From: Toxonevra muliebris
Lineage: Eukaryota > Arthropoda > Insecta > Diptera > Pallopteridae
Direction of reading: 5' to 3'
Assembly: GCA_963691655.1 (NCBI GenBank)
Contig: OY829328.1
Location: forward strand, 74,838,400 to 74,902,399
DNA: 64,000 nucleotides
Under the pieces are notes generated by a model. That model worked only from the letters and a program-made list of their open reading frames with translations. It ran no database searches and was not told the DNA's origin. Position numbers and translations under genes: made by a program. Below are positions 45,826 to 58,667 of the stretch, piece by piece. Every line of letters starts with the position of its first letter. The stretch's first letter is position 1.

Positions 45826-47091
45826 ATAATATAAACTCGTAATTGTGACTAACTTCATATCTATCGTACGCGCCATTTTTTTGACATTGACAGCTATTCT
45901 ATCTCGAAGAGCGCCAAAAATACTATGAGAATTGATCTGTCAAATAATTTTCATAATTTTACAAAAGTGTTTTACTATAACTGAAAATGTCGAATTTCGT
46001 GCCAACAAAACAACATTTGCGGGAAGTTTTAATTTGCTTCTTCCATTTAAAGAAAAACGCAACTGAAGCACATCGTTTACTCACTGAAGCTTATCCTGAC
46101 TGTGCTTTAGACGTTAGAATGTGTCAGGTGTGGTATGCCCGTTTCAAAAGTGCTGATTTTGATGTTGAAGACAGGGAACGTTCAGACGGCCCGAAAAAGT
46201 TCGAGGATGAAGAATTTAAGGCATTACTCGAAGAAGATTCATGTCAAACGCAACAAGAACTTGCAGAATCTTTAGGAGTTGATCAATCAACCATTTCTAA
46301 ATGATTAAAAGCATTGGGAATGATTCAAAAGCAAGGAATTTGGGTGCCGTACGAATTGAAGCCGAGAGACGTCGAACGACGGCTTTTCACATGTGAACTG
46401 CTGATTGAACGACAGAAAAGAAAGGGTTTTCTGCATCGTATTGTGAATGGCGATGAAAAGTGTAACCCAAAGCGTAAAAAATCATGGGGACCGCCCGGAC
46501 ATGCATCAACATCAACGGCAAAGCCGAACATCCATGGATCCAAGCTCATGCTGTATATTATTTGGTGGGATATGAAAGGTGTCGTGTATTATGAGCTGTT
46601 GAAACCGAATGAAACGATCACTGGCGACCGCTACCGACTACAATTGATGCGTTTGAGCCGAGCATTAAAGGATAAGAGGCCAGAATATGTGAATAGACAC
46701 GACGAAGTTATTCTTCAGCACGACAATGCTCGGCCGCATGTTGCAAGGCAAGTAAAAACATACTTGGAAACGCTGAAATGGGAAGTGCTACCCCACCCGC
46801 CGTATTCTCCAGACATTGCTCCTTCTGATTACCACTTGTTCCGATCGATCACACATGGCCTGGTTGAACAGCACTTCCGTTCTTTCGAAGAACTCAAAAA
46901 ATGGATCGATTCGTGGATAGTCTCAAAAGATGAGGAGTTCTTTCGACGCGGAATCCGTATGCTACCAGAAAGATGGAAAAAGTTTGTGGCTAACGATGGA
47001 CAATACTTTAAAGAATAAATTTATAGTCACTTTTTCACAATAAAGGTCCAGATTACCAAAAAAATACGAGTTTATACATTCATACTCCCAA
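45826..47091 (+). mobile_element. Mariner (DD34D) element, copy C
   Basis: The right end CATTCATACTCCCAA finishes at 47091 with TA at 47092-47093. The left terminal repeat is damaged: the bases around ATGAATGT expected before ATAAACTCG are missing. It is otherwise closely similar to copies A and B. A defective left end would hinder transposase binding. Confidence 0.88.
45987..47018 (+). pseudogene. Mariner transposase, copy C, one stop
   Basis: The frame MSNFVPTKQHLREVL starts at 45987 and ends FKE-stop at 47016-47018. It is in one frame throughout except for a TGA at 46302-46304, where copies A and B have CGA (Arg) in STISKR. Twelve bases are missing just after the first catalytic Asp (46452-46454), so GDEKWIRYDNP has become GDEKCNP with the frame kept. 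A three-base insertion lies near 46557. Second and third Asp codons are at 46722-46724 and 46827-46829, 34 residues apart. The stop and the lost Trp-containing motif predict no activity. Confidence 0.9.
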
Positions 47092-47219
47092 TATATTGAA
47101 ATTAATAATATTGCTAAATTTATGACTGAAATTTTTTGAATAGTCAGTTGGAAGTATGCAAAAATTTGGAAATTAAGTTTTCAGTTGTCAAAGGATATTA
47201 AATTAGTAATAGTAGTAGT

Positions 47220-48458
47220 CAAGGCCGTATTTAGGGGGGAAGGGGGGCAGTTTTGGGGGTTCTGACCTCCCTTTCCCCCCCTCCCGAAATGTGGAAACTT
47301 TCTTCTATTTTTTGATATTAAAGCCAAAATAAAATCTATTGAACAGTTTTTAAATACATTTTTTTTACTTCCATCGGTTTCTTTCTAAAAAGTCAAATAT
47401 AAAAAAATAAACTTGAAATCTTAGTTTGCACTATGCGATCAAATCCGATTAGTTTTCTTTGACATGAGGTTTGACTTTGGATACAAAAAGAAAAGGTGAT
47501 GCTGAGCAATTCTGCATTTATAATTTTTCTAGATCAGTAACTGTTTTTGATTTACAGTTTCGGGTTTAGGGCTCATTTGGAAGGGCATGATTCAGCCTAT
47601 AATTTCTGGATTTCGAAGTTTGTAGCACGCCAGTGTTCAGCTCTCCAATTTAAAATAATGGCCAAAAATTCTATTTTAGGGTTTTCCATCCCATTTTTTC
47701 TAAAACGTGGCGTGATTGGAAATTTTTGAACTCAGATTCGTGTTCAGTATAAAAAACTCATTCACAAACACTAAGAACCATTTTATTCGCAAAGCCCATG
47801 TAGGGCAGTAGTAGTGGATCAGCTCCAAAGTTCTAGGGAACAATCTTAAAATGTAATTAATTCTTTAACCCATTATTGCTCAGAGCACCCCGACTCGGAA
47901 GACCTCTTTCAATGCAGTAACTGCACGAATGACCTCGATAGCCTAGTGGATAGTGCACTAGACTTTCATCTGGGAGGTTCGGGTTCGATTCCCGTCTTCG
48001 TCTGGTGGTTAATTTTCATTAGTTTCTTATATTCACTATCAATATAAAGTGTATGAGAATTAAGAGATAGTGTACAAGTGCACACATTGGTTGGTAATGG
48101 CAAAACCACCAAGCCGATAAAAAAATTGCCACACCGCCGTTCGGAATCGGCATTAAACTGTAGGTCCAACTATGTGGTATCACAATGGGCCGTTCAGGCC
48201 TAAGTGTGTCTTTCGACAGCCACTCCAACCTAACCTAACCTAACTGCACGAATTTCGGGAATATAAGACAACCTCATCCGGATTCCTTATCATGGCCCGA
48301 ATTCCCACTGATAATCATTTGAAAAAAATTAACCTCTTACTATTTTTAGTATTTTTGGTAATTGTTTTGAGGTCGGGCTCATCATCAGTAATGGCAAGTC
48401 AATGTAAATTTTCTTCGAATGAAACCCCCACTGAAAAAAAATCCTGGCTACGGCCCTG
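47220..48458. mobile_element. hAT-like non-autonomous element, copy 3
   Basis: CAAGGCCGTATTTAGGGGG to CCTGGCTACGGCCCTG, flanked by GTAGTAGT at 47212-47219 and 48459-48466 (exact, although the flank itself is a TAG repeat). It contains the SINE at 47931-48240. Without the SINE its layout is close to copy 1 (8103-9385). Confidence 0.85.
47931..48240 (+). mobile_element. tRNA-derived SINE, copy 2
   Basis: It is very similar to copy 1 along its length, including the same A and B boxes and CCTAA tail. The target duplication TAACTGCACGAAT lies at 47918-47930 and 48241-48253. It sits inside the hAT-like copy 3, so it arrived later than that element. Confidence 0.92.
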
Positions 48459-48477
48459 GTAGTAGTAGTAAACTGTC

Positions 48478-49275
48478 TTTATTTTTAGTTTCTGATTGTG
48501 ATCTGAATTTAGTTATGAGTTTGTGCTAAGTTTTAGTCTAAATTTCGATTTGATTTCTGATCTGAATTTGAGCTGAATTTTGGGTTTAATTTAGTTCTGA
48601 GTTTTGTCCTGTTAATTTTGTTTGAATTTTGGGCATGATTTTTGGTGTGAGTTTTTAAACGTAATTTTAGACCCAAATTTGATTTAATTTTGGTCGAAAT
48701 TTTTATGAGTATTTTGTTTCAGTTTATAAATTAGTTTTGAGTTGGGGTCTGTTTCTGAGTGTTGATCACGATTGTGATCTTCTTTGGCTTTGAACTTTGA
48801 TCTGGATGTGATTTCCATTTTGGGTTCCTTTGCATTTAAATTTGTTTTTTTTTTTTTTTTTTGGTTTATGTTTTGTCCTCAGTTTTTGGTCTGATTTTTG
48901 TTCTGACTTTTGGTCTGATTTTTCGTCTGAATTTGATCTGATTTATGGTTTGAGCTTTGTTCGAAAGTTTGAACCAAATTTGATTTATAGTTTAGTATGA
49001 GCTTTGATTTGAATTTGACTTGAGTTTCAATTTTCTTTTAGTTTGAGTTTTTTTTTCTGATTTTTTTAATCGGATTTTTGGTTTGAAATTTTATCTAAAT
49101 TCAGATGAAATTTTTTGTTTGATTTCTATTCTAACATTTGTCTGATTTCTTTTTTTGGTTTTTGGTCTGACTTTTAGTTTGAGGTTTGGTATAACTTTTG
49201 GTTTGATTTCGTTCTAAATTTGGGTCTGAATTGTGGTCAGAATTGAAGTCTTATTTTTGTCTGAATATAACTACT
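48478..49275 (+). repeat. GGTCTGAATTTT phrase array 3
   Basis: T-rich orientation with more diverged words (GATTTGATTTCTGATCTGAA, TTTTGGTCTGATTTTT). It begins within about 12 bases of the right flank of the hAT-like copy 3. Confidence 0.82.
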
Positions 49276-50979
49276 ATTCTTTGGCCATGACATTTGATTT
49301 AAAAAAGTGTTTAAACATAAATTAATTTTATGATGTTCATACCAATATGAGTTTAATGAACAGTTCAACACTAATATATGTGAGTTTGTTTGGACTCAAG
49401 AACTTAAATATTTACCCAGAAAATTCATAAGAAAGATTATCAAGGAGATTACGTTGAGCATATAAATTAATTTTTATTTTTTGATTGAGTAGCTACGAAC
49501 CCTAAGAGCCTTAAGTTATAAAATGAGGTGATAAACTGATATAACGCTGCAATTTTATATTATGCACTTCAGGCTTGAATATTAATAAAGTGCGTGCACA
49601 TCTTTAAGATAACGAATGATCAATTATTTTTCCTTTTTTTGTGAACACAAAGCTAAAGTAATTTACTAAATTTAATAAATTAAAATTTTTATCATTTCTT
49701 CAAATTTATATTCATTATGAAATATACAAATATTCGAATTATTTATAGCTTCCCTCATATTAACATAGTTCAGATTTGTAAAGTTTTTTTTTTTTGTTTA
49801 TTGATATGATGGCAATTGAGGAAAATGTCACATGCCACACACGCGCATCATTGATGCACCACAATCATCTTTTCTTCGACTCGCATTCGGTCACATTTTA
49901 ACGTTGAATCGGTAAAGTGACATTAACGACATGATTGAAACCGAAACAACAACAGAGCAACATTTTGTTTGACAACATTTTACACTTTATGCAAATTAGA
50001 GCAAGGCGCATAACCATGCAGCCAGTTTGTTTTGTTTGTGAATGTGTGTGGATGTGTGTGAGTGTGATTAATGATGAACTTCAACACCAACTCTTCTTCT
50101 ATGATACTTCTGAGTGTACGAATCAACTAGTTCGATGTAGCTCGTGGCTATTTTCATTAGCATAAATGTAACATATGTAGTTAGTATCTGTTTCAGCATC
50201 TTTATTAGAGCGTTTTTCTTGTTTTCATTTGCTAGAAGAAGATGCTTTTTTTCTGGTAAAAAAAATCTGAAAAAAATTCAGTTCAAGTTTCATATTACAT
50301 TTAAGAAATTTGCTACACTCTTTTTAAATGTGGCATTTAGTTAAAGAGTTTGTATTCTAATTTATGTTACGGCATCATACGATGATATAAAAACCTACCC
50401 AAGGGGACCAAGAGATAGCAGAAAGGCAAGGTGGACGTTTAGGTCATTTCGTTTCTTCAAAATTGTTTAACCTCAAGAATCACGATTATTATGACTAGGA
50501 AAAGTTTTATACTCCACCTGCAAAAACGCTTTCCTTTTTCTTTTTTATTTTTCACTGCTAATGCAATGCTTGAAACTTATTACTAGCATTTGTCATAACG
50601 TGATATTTTATAGTTAGGACCTTTAACTTTTAACCTCAACCACCAAACATGAGACACTTCTAAATCGACTTTTAAAATATGCTTAAAGTTTTTATGAGGA
50701 AAGCTTAGAAATTTTAACATCTTTGTAATATAAGAATATATCCTTGCTTTAAATCATTTCTTCAAGGCACACTACAAAAAGATGTCAGTAATAATTCTTT
50801 ATACTGCAGAGGTATGTTAAAAGCGTTTTGTCCAAATGAGAATACCACATAGTAAAATTTTGTTGCAACAATTATTAAAACATAAGAGAAAAAAAAAAAA
50901 CCACAAGTAAAACGAAACCAAAAAAGTGTTAAAAAATAGCCAGATGGAGAAATTCTTGCTGGTTGTAATTCTTAATATG
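49276..50979. other. Unassigned AT-rich spacer
   Basis: No gene or repeat end recognised in 1.7 kb. The short frames at 49935-50165 and 50144-50344 lack recognisable content. Confidence 0.4.
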
Positions 50980-50981
50980 TA

Positions 50982-53900
50982 CAGTTGTAGTCAAAAAAAT
51001 AGTGCGCATAAAAAAATTTCTCATGAATACGTTTTTCAAGGTAATGGATGAGTTAGTGTTCAGCGGTCCATAATCTATTCATCAATATGCATGGATCTAT
51101 AATTCCTAAGCAAGTAATTCAATTGATTAACCCAGTAATGACAAACTATGCTATATGGAACTTTATCGCTTAGTCGTTCCTTAGCCAGGTTCAAAATCAA
51201 TTGATTTTGATCTATCTACTTTAGTTCTCGCGCGTCCTTAATGAGTTAATGGAAAGAAAGTATATAACAATCCAATGAATTGTATTCAGATAAACGATAC
51301 TGTGTCATCACATTGATGAACAAATCCTTTCGAAATGTTTTTCATAATTGTTTCAAGATTTTTGGGAACCCTTGAATCAAATATTTTGGGATCAGTTTAT
51401 AGTGGTCTTTGATTTGAAAAGTTTTATAGAGTTTTTGTGATACATTTTCGATATGTGTTTAGTGTGAATATGGTATAATTTTGGTGTGAATTTGGTCTAA
51501 ATCTTAGTCTTATTTTAGATTTAAATTTCGGTCCGATTTTTGATGTGGTTTTAGTTAGTCTGAATCTGATTTGTTTTTTAGTCTAAATTTTGGTCTAAGT
51601 TTTGGCCTAAATTTTGGTCTAAATTTTGGTCTAAAGTTTGGTCTAAATTTTGCTCTAAATTTTGGTCTAAATTTGCTTTGAGTTAGGTCTGAGTTTGGAC
51701 TAAATTTTCGTTTCAATTTTGACCTAAAATACTTCTTGTTTTGAATTTGTTAGAATTTGGTCCATATATTGATCAGAATTTGGTCTATCTTTAGAGTTTA
51801 ATTTGGTCTGAATTTTGGTATGAGTTTGCTTTGAATTTTGGTATGAGTTTGCTTTGAATTAGGTCTGAGTTTGGATTGAATTTTCGTTTTAGTTTTGGTC
51901 TGAAGTGCTTCCTAAGTTTTGGTCTAAATATTGGTCTAAATTTGATGTGAGCTCAGATCTGAATTTGGACTTAGTTGAGGTCTGAATTTTGGCCATAGAT
52001 TTGTTTTAAAATACTGCGTGAGTTTTGGCTTGAATTTTGGTTAGAGTTTTTGTGAGTTTGATCTAAATTTTAATCTGAATTTGGTCTGAGTTCAGGTTTG
52101 AGTTTAGACTGAACTTTTGTTTGATATTTTTTTTATCTAAATTTTGATCAGAAGTTGGTCTAAGTTTAGACCTGACTTTGGTTTGAGTTTTGACCGAAAT
52201 TTGCTTTTAGTTCGTTTTGAGACGGGAGTAAATTTTTGTTTTAGTTTTAGTCTGCAATACTATTTGAGTTTTGGCATAAATTATAGACTGAATTTGGTCT
52301 AAGTTTAGGTCTGAATTTGGATACTTGAGGCCTGAATTTCGGTCTTAGTTTTCTTTTGGAATACTGCGTGAATTTTGGTTACAATTTTGGTCTGAGCTTA
52401 GATCTAAATTTGGGCCTGAATTTGCTTTGAATTAGGTCTGAGTTTGGTCCGAATTTCGGTCTTTGTTTTGGACTAAAATACTTCATGAGTTTTGGTTTAA
52501 ATTTTGGTTTGAGTTTGTTTGAATTTGGTTAAAGTTTTGACCAGAATTTGATCTGAGTTTAGATCTGAATTTGATCTGAGTTTAGGTCTGAATTTGCACA
52601 GAGTTAAAGTTTGAATTTTGGTCTTACTTTAGCTTTAAAATACTGCTTGAGTTATGGTCTGAGTTTATGTGTGTTTGGTCAAAATTTTAATTTGAATTCG
52701 GTTAAAATTTTAATCTGAATTTGATCTGGCTTCTGATCAGAATTTAATTTGAATTAGTTGTGAGTTTAGAGTGAACTTTCATCTTTGTTTTGGCCTGAAA
52801 TACTTGTTGAATTTTGGTTTTAATTTGGTCTAAATTTTGGTCAGAACTTAAACTGATTTTAGATCTGAGTTTGGTTTGAATTTAGGTTTGAATTTGCTTT
52901 GAATTAGGTCTGTGTTTAGACTGAACTATTGTCTAAAGTACTGTCAGAGTTTCGGCCTCAGATTAACTGAATTCCATCTAAAGTTTAGTCCGAATGTTGA
53001 GTTGATTATTTGTCTGATTTTAAAACTGTTTTTGGTTCCAGTATTTTATCTCAGTATTGATGTGAGTTTAGTCCGAACTTTAGTCTGATTTTAGGTCGAA
53101 TTTTTACTCAAATTTTTGGCTCGATTTTAATTTTAATTCAGATTTAATTTGTGCCTAAATTTGATTTGAGTTTTGGTCCAAATTTAGTTTAATTTTTATC
53201 TGAATTGATCTTAAGTTTTGGTTTATGTTTTGAACTACTTTTGGTTTGAATTTTGTTTCGAATTCGGTCTAAATTTTTATTTGGTTAATAAATTAAAATT
53301 TTGGCTGATTTTAAGACTGGGTTTAGATCTGGTATTGGTTCTAAACATTGATGCAAAATTTATCGGACTTTTAATCTGAGTTTAGATCTGAATTTTGGTG
53401 TAAATTTTACTAAGATTTTTGGTTTGATTTTAGTTTTGATCCAAGTTTAATTTGGGTCTAAATTTGGTTCGAATTTCGTTCCAAATTCAGTTTAATTTTT
53501 ATCTGAATTGGCCTTAAATGTTGGTCTGAGTTTTGAACTATTTTTGGTTTGAATTTTGTTCCCCAGTTGATCTCAGTTTTTGTTTAAATATTGACTTCAA
53601 TTTTTGGCTGATTGTAAGACTGGTTTTTGATGTCTATTTTTAGTCTTAGTTTGAATCTTTGAATCTGAATTTTGATCTGAGTTAGATCTGAATTTTGGTC
53701 TAAATTTTACTCGAATTTTTGGTCATAACTCAAGTTAAATTTAGGTCTACATTTGGTTCGAATTTTGATCCAAATTTTGTTTAATTTTTATCTGAATCGT
53801 GTCTTAGTCTGAGTTGGCCTGTGTTTTGAACTACTTTTGGTTTGGACTTCGTTCTCTATTTGATCTGAATTTGGTTTGAATTTTTGGTCTGTGTTTTTGG

Positions 53901-54679
53901 GTTGAGTTTTGGTCTCAATATTGTTCTGAAATTATTGTACATTTTGGTCTGATTTTTGATCAGAAAAAAGTCTCCTTTTGATAAGAGGTGCGGTCTAAAC
54001 TATTAAGGTTTGACTTTTTTGCATAAAATTGGTCTGAACTTTGGTCTAAATCGTGATCTTTGGTCCGAGTTTGATCTGAGTTATGGTTTCAGTTTTGTTT
54101 GAGTATTGGACTGAACTTATGTTAGACTTTTGGACAGGTTTTGACTGTAGTGTTCGGTCTAAATTTTGAAATAATTTTGGGGCACTAGTGGTAAATTTAT
54201 TTTAAATTTCTATTGTCGCAATTCAAAATGAAAGCAGACTGAACCCGTCAATTGTAATCGACTTAACGCATTGTCGTTACTTCGTTAATTTCTACAAGAT
54301 TATCGGAGTTTAAAGATTTGATGGATGCGGTCATGTTGCTGTCAAAGGCATTTTTTGGCTACATGCCGCTGTGGTGAGTCAGTGGTATAGTCAAAAAATC
54401 TACATTATATTTTTTTATGTCTCTTGAGTAGAATCTTAAGAGCTTTTTACAAAATAATAATCTAATTTTCCTTTTCATGCTCAACTATTTTTTTGAACGG
54501 CCAAACCTAGAACTCTGAATTTTTCTAATTTAACAAAAAAAAAAAAAAATGTTTTAAATAAAAAATATATATGTTTTATATACATACATACATACTTCCA
54601 ACTACAAGTTTATTCCATTCTAATTTTATATTAACTACAAAACTAAATTATTACCGTGCTATTATTTTGACCATAGCTG
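50982..54679. mobile_element. Possible Tc1/Bari-type element enclosing array 4
   Basis: CAGTTGTAGTCAAAAAAATA at 50982 is mirrored by the reverse complement CAGCTATGGTCAAAATAATA at 54679. The pair is flanked by TA on each side (50980-50981, 54680-54681). CAGT-start ends with GGTCAAAA resemble Bari-type Tc1 elements (from memory). No transposase was recognised. Nearly all the interior is the phrase array. The terminal match is about 75%, so chance is not excluded. Confidence 0.45.
51365..54190 (+). repeat. GGTCTGAATTTT phrase array 4 (2.8 kb)
   Basis: Clean 12-base periodicity is visible at 51580-51670 (GGTCTAAATTTT repeated). Three consecutive units of about 295 bases begin with GATTTTAAAACTG/GATTTTAAGACTGG/GATTGTAAGACTGG at about 53017, 53317 and 53611. 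A word like AAAATACTTCATGAGTTTTGG recurs at irregular 100-240 base steps between 51725 and 52940. Non-coding. Confidence 0.9.
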
Positions 54680-54681
54680 TA

Positions 54682-56297
54682 CTTAAATATGTAATAATAC
54701 CTACACCTATAACGTTCTTTGCTTCAACTGCTGCTCAAACTCTAATGCAATTGCAATCATAAGTGTTCAAATATTGTGCAGCTTATGGTGTTGCTGATGG
54801 GTTGTTTTTGTTGCTCTTTCTGTTCTGCTCTGCACTGTTCTGTTGTGTTGTTTCAGTTTCAACCAAGCAGCAACCAACAAATGCGTGTGTGCGTGGGGGT
54901 TTCACTTAGTGCCGCTTTATGCACAAACGATAATGGAAATTGTAAAGAGTTGATTTGCTTTTCTTCTTCTGTTGGTGTCTTTGTTGTTGTTCTTTAATGT
55001 TTTGTCTGTCCAACTCGAATTTGAAGTACCTACAAAAATTCTCATGCAAACACATTTTTGTTTTTTTTTTTTTTTTTTTTTGTAATGGGTGGAGAAACGT
55101 CATTAAATCATTGCTTTTAGTGTCGGCCAGAAAACCAAAAAACAAAAACAAAAAAAAAACAGTGCGTAGTGTTTGTATGCAACTGATGGCTTCGTATGCA
55201 GCATATGAGGATCATACATTCACTTACCAACTTTCAGCCATCCATATCCATTCATCCATCAACAACATCAACACCAACAGCAACAGCAACAGCAACACAA
55301 GCAAACAATCAATAAGAGAAGAGTACATTAAAATTTTGTGCGCTTTAGGATTCTTACTTGGCTATTTGTTTGTACTACTCGATATGCATTTCGCATTTCG
55401 CACAGGAGACAAGTCATTTTAGTTTTAGGTATATGTAGGTAGATAGATATGTATTAGCGTTTTACTGTATCTACAGTTGCATTCATATTTCATAATTTCA
55501 ATTTGCAACTGAATTGAAATTGTGTATTACCTTAGTAAACATCATTCAAGCGTGATACGTTGTTGCCAGTATGTTGCACGTTGCACGTTTCATGTGAATA
55601 TATATAATGCATATCTGTGTATGTGTGTGTGTGTGTGTGTGTGTGTAGGAGCATTAACTCCAAATCAACTTTATCGCCTTTTAAAATTATCCCACCTATG
55701 TACGTGTATATAGCGTGGCAATAGTGAGATATGCTTGTATTTTAATCCTATCGTCTTAAATTGCGATCACTGGCGTTGCATATTTTTCTTCCTTCTTTTT
55801 AGGTTAATTTACGTAGGCGAACCTGAACCTGAGCTATAGAGTGCATTGCATTCAAAAACTTACACGCAGCAAAAAACAACAAATGCAACCAACAACATTT
55901 TTAACTTTACTCTGGGCATCTCCAGCGAACTGATTCGCTCTGATGATTACATATGCTTGCAGCTTGTTTTGTTGTGTTGGCGTTTTTTGTTAAAATTTTA
56001 TCAGTTGGTGCATACTCATTTCTCTCAGTTGATATCTTTGTATCTTTTATCATCTGGAGATTGTTGATTGAGAGCGTATGCGCACATATGTAAGAGCGCA
56101 GAAAACAAGATAAGACCTACACTGCGTGATTATAGCGATAAGATTTGAGTTTGGGGGAAGGAGGGCAGCTGATTTTGCTATAATAAGGAAAAACATTAAT
56201 ATAAATAATACAATAAATTGAATTTGTTTACGCATTCTAAAGAATTATAACTGATTGAGTTGACCAGTTGACAGAAAAAAAAATGCCATAACAATTT
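54682..56297. other. Non-coding spacer with microsatellites
   Basis: A long T run (55052-55081), CAACAGCAACAG words (55265-55300) and a GT run (55620-55647). Several overlapping short frames on both strands are low complexity. No gene recognised. Confidence 0.5.
55620..55647. repeat. GT dinucleotide microsatellite
   Basis: About 14 GT units in a row. Confidence 0.9.
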
Positions 56298-58650
56298 AGA
56301 CCAAAGATAAGACCTAATATCGGATTAAATTTTCAGACTAAAATCAAACCAAAAATTAGAACAAAAATTTTGCCAATATTCAAACAAAAATTTCGATCAA
56401 AAATATTCAAACAAGTTTTCTATTTGATTGAATAAAACGAAAGAAACGAAAATGAAAAATTCCGATCCAATATTCAGACCAAAATTAAGCCCAAATGTCA
56501 AATCAAATCTTAGACCAAAAATGGAACAAAATTCAGATCTAAAGCCTACCTAATTCGGACCAACATTGAGTACTAAGTTTAGATTAAAAATCCGAGAAAA
56601 ATTCATACTCAATACAAATAAAAATTCAGATCAAAAACAAGTCACATTTCCAACCCAGATTTAGACCAAATGTAGCCATAAATTTATATTAAAACAGTGA
56701 TCAAAAATAGACTAAATTTTCGGGGACAATTTTACATTAAATACAGACAAAAATTCAGGTCAAAAGAAGGGCTAATTTCAGACCAAATCTCAGTCCAAAA
56801 GTAGAACAAAATTTAGAAAAAAAGTTAATCAAATCCCAGTCCAAAAATAGAACAAAATTCACAGCAAAAGCAAACTAAATCTCAGTCAAAATTTAGACCA
56901 AAAATCATCCCAAAATTTAAACCAAACTTTGATCAAAAATAAGACAAAATTCAGCATAAATCTCAGACTAAACGCAAACCAAAATTCGAACCAAAATTTA
57001 GGCCAAAACTCATAAACAATCTGCGTTGAAGCGAGTTTCCAAGAGGACCACAAATCATTCCGATATGCAAACTAAAATTTCATTCATATGCAGATCAAAT
57101 TAAGACCAAATCTCAGATAAAAATTCAGGCTAAAAACCGATCAAAATTCATCCCAATATTCTTACTAGAATTTAGATCAAAAACAGATCGAAAATCGAAT
57201 ACAAAACTCTAACCAAATTTAGATCAAAATGTAAACAAAAGAAGGCAAAGTCGAAACAAAATTCAGATCATTTTTCTATTTAAAATTCAGACCAAAATTC
57301 AAAGCCGAACTACTACTTAAAAGCGGATGAAAATTCAGACCAAAAGCAAGCCAGAATTTGAACCAAAAAACAAATCAAATTTAAGTTCAGCGATGCGACT
57401 AAAATTCAGACCATAAGCAAACCAAATATCAAACCAAATCTCAAACCAAAAGTAGATGGAAATTCAGATCTAAAATTCTCCCGATACTTCAATTAAAGCT
57501 TAGGTCAAAAATAAATTGAAAATCGAACCAAATCTCTGGCCAAAAGTAGATTAAAATGTAAGCAAAAGAAGACCAAGTCGGACCAAAATTCTGATTAAAT
57601 TTCTGTATAAAATTCTGAACAAAATTCGAATTCAAACTTCGTCTTAAAAGAAGATGGAAATTCAAATCAAATGCAGACCAAAATTTGGACTACAAACTTT
57701 AATTCAAAACAGAGACAAATATTAAAAACAAACCTCAAACCAAAATTTAATGAAAATTCAGATCTAAAGCCAACCCGATTCGGACCTAATTTGAGAAGAA
57801 AGTTCATTTTTAAAATCAAAGAAAGCAAAATAAAAAACAGACAAAAATTTAGATCAGAATCAACGCAAATTTCAGTCCAAAACCAAGACTTAAAAAACTT
57901 GGATCATAAATAGACCAAAACTTATCGTCAAAAGCGAACAAAATTTCAGATCAAGCACAGACCAAAATTTTGATTAAAATCCAGACCTAATGAAAATGTA
58001 ATCTCAGACCAATCCACAGTGTAAAAACAGAGCAAAATTCAGAGCAAATCTCAGTGAAAATTCAGACAGAAATTCAAGCCAAATCTTGTCCAAAAATTAA
58101 ATAAAATTCATTTTAAATCTCAGACCAAAATTTTGGACTAAAATTTAGACTAAAACTCATAATTAATTTGAAACCAAACATCCGAATACATTGAAGCAAA
58201 TTTTAGAAGACCACAAATTTAAGTCAAATGGCCGACCAAATTAAGACCAAATCTCAAACCGAAATTTAGACCAAAAAAAGAACTAAATTCATTTGGATAT
58301 TTTAGTCAAACCTTAGATTAATAACAGACCAACAACTAAATCAAATCTCAGGTTAAAACTGGAGCAAAACTTGAACAAGTTCGGTCAAAAATTTAAATTA
58401 AATTTCAACTAAAAATTCAAACCAAATATCCAACCAAAACTGTGACATAAAGCAGAAGAAAATTGATCAAAATTTTGACCAGAAATCAGATTGATATTTA
58501 AATCAAAAGTTTACTAAATAGGGGCTAAAATTCAGACAAAATTTTGGTTCGAAACTGAGAACAAAATTCAAACCAAAACTCAGAAATAAAAGCAGATCAA
58601 AATTCAGACCAAATTCATCCCGATATTCAGACTAAATCCTTCAACAGACC
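56298..58650 (-). repeat. GGTCTGAATTTT phrase array 5 (2.35 kb)
   Basis: Plus strand reads AAAATTCAGACCAAA-like words, the complement of array 4. Longer units are visible: AATTCAGATCTAAAGCC at about 56531 and 57757, a segment with AGAGGACCACAAAT at about 57052 matched by AGAAGACCACAAAT at about 58208, and a segment around AAAATCGAA with AAAAGAAG at about 57190 and 57520. The open frame at 57671-57913 is a product of the repeat. Confidence 0.88.
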
Positions 58651-58667
58651 AAAGAACTGTCTCTACT

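Noticed and set aside
54955..55422. 155-codon plus-strand frame near 55 kb as an exon
   Set aside because: It runs through a poly-T stretch (poly-Phe) and CAACAG repeats. There is no recognisable domain, and competing frames overlap on the other strand.
57671..57913. 80-codon frame in array 5, and the 77-codon frame at 61280-61513
   Set aside because: Both are Lys/Asn/Pro-rich readings of the AAATTCAGACC phrase, with no recognisable domain.
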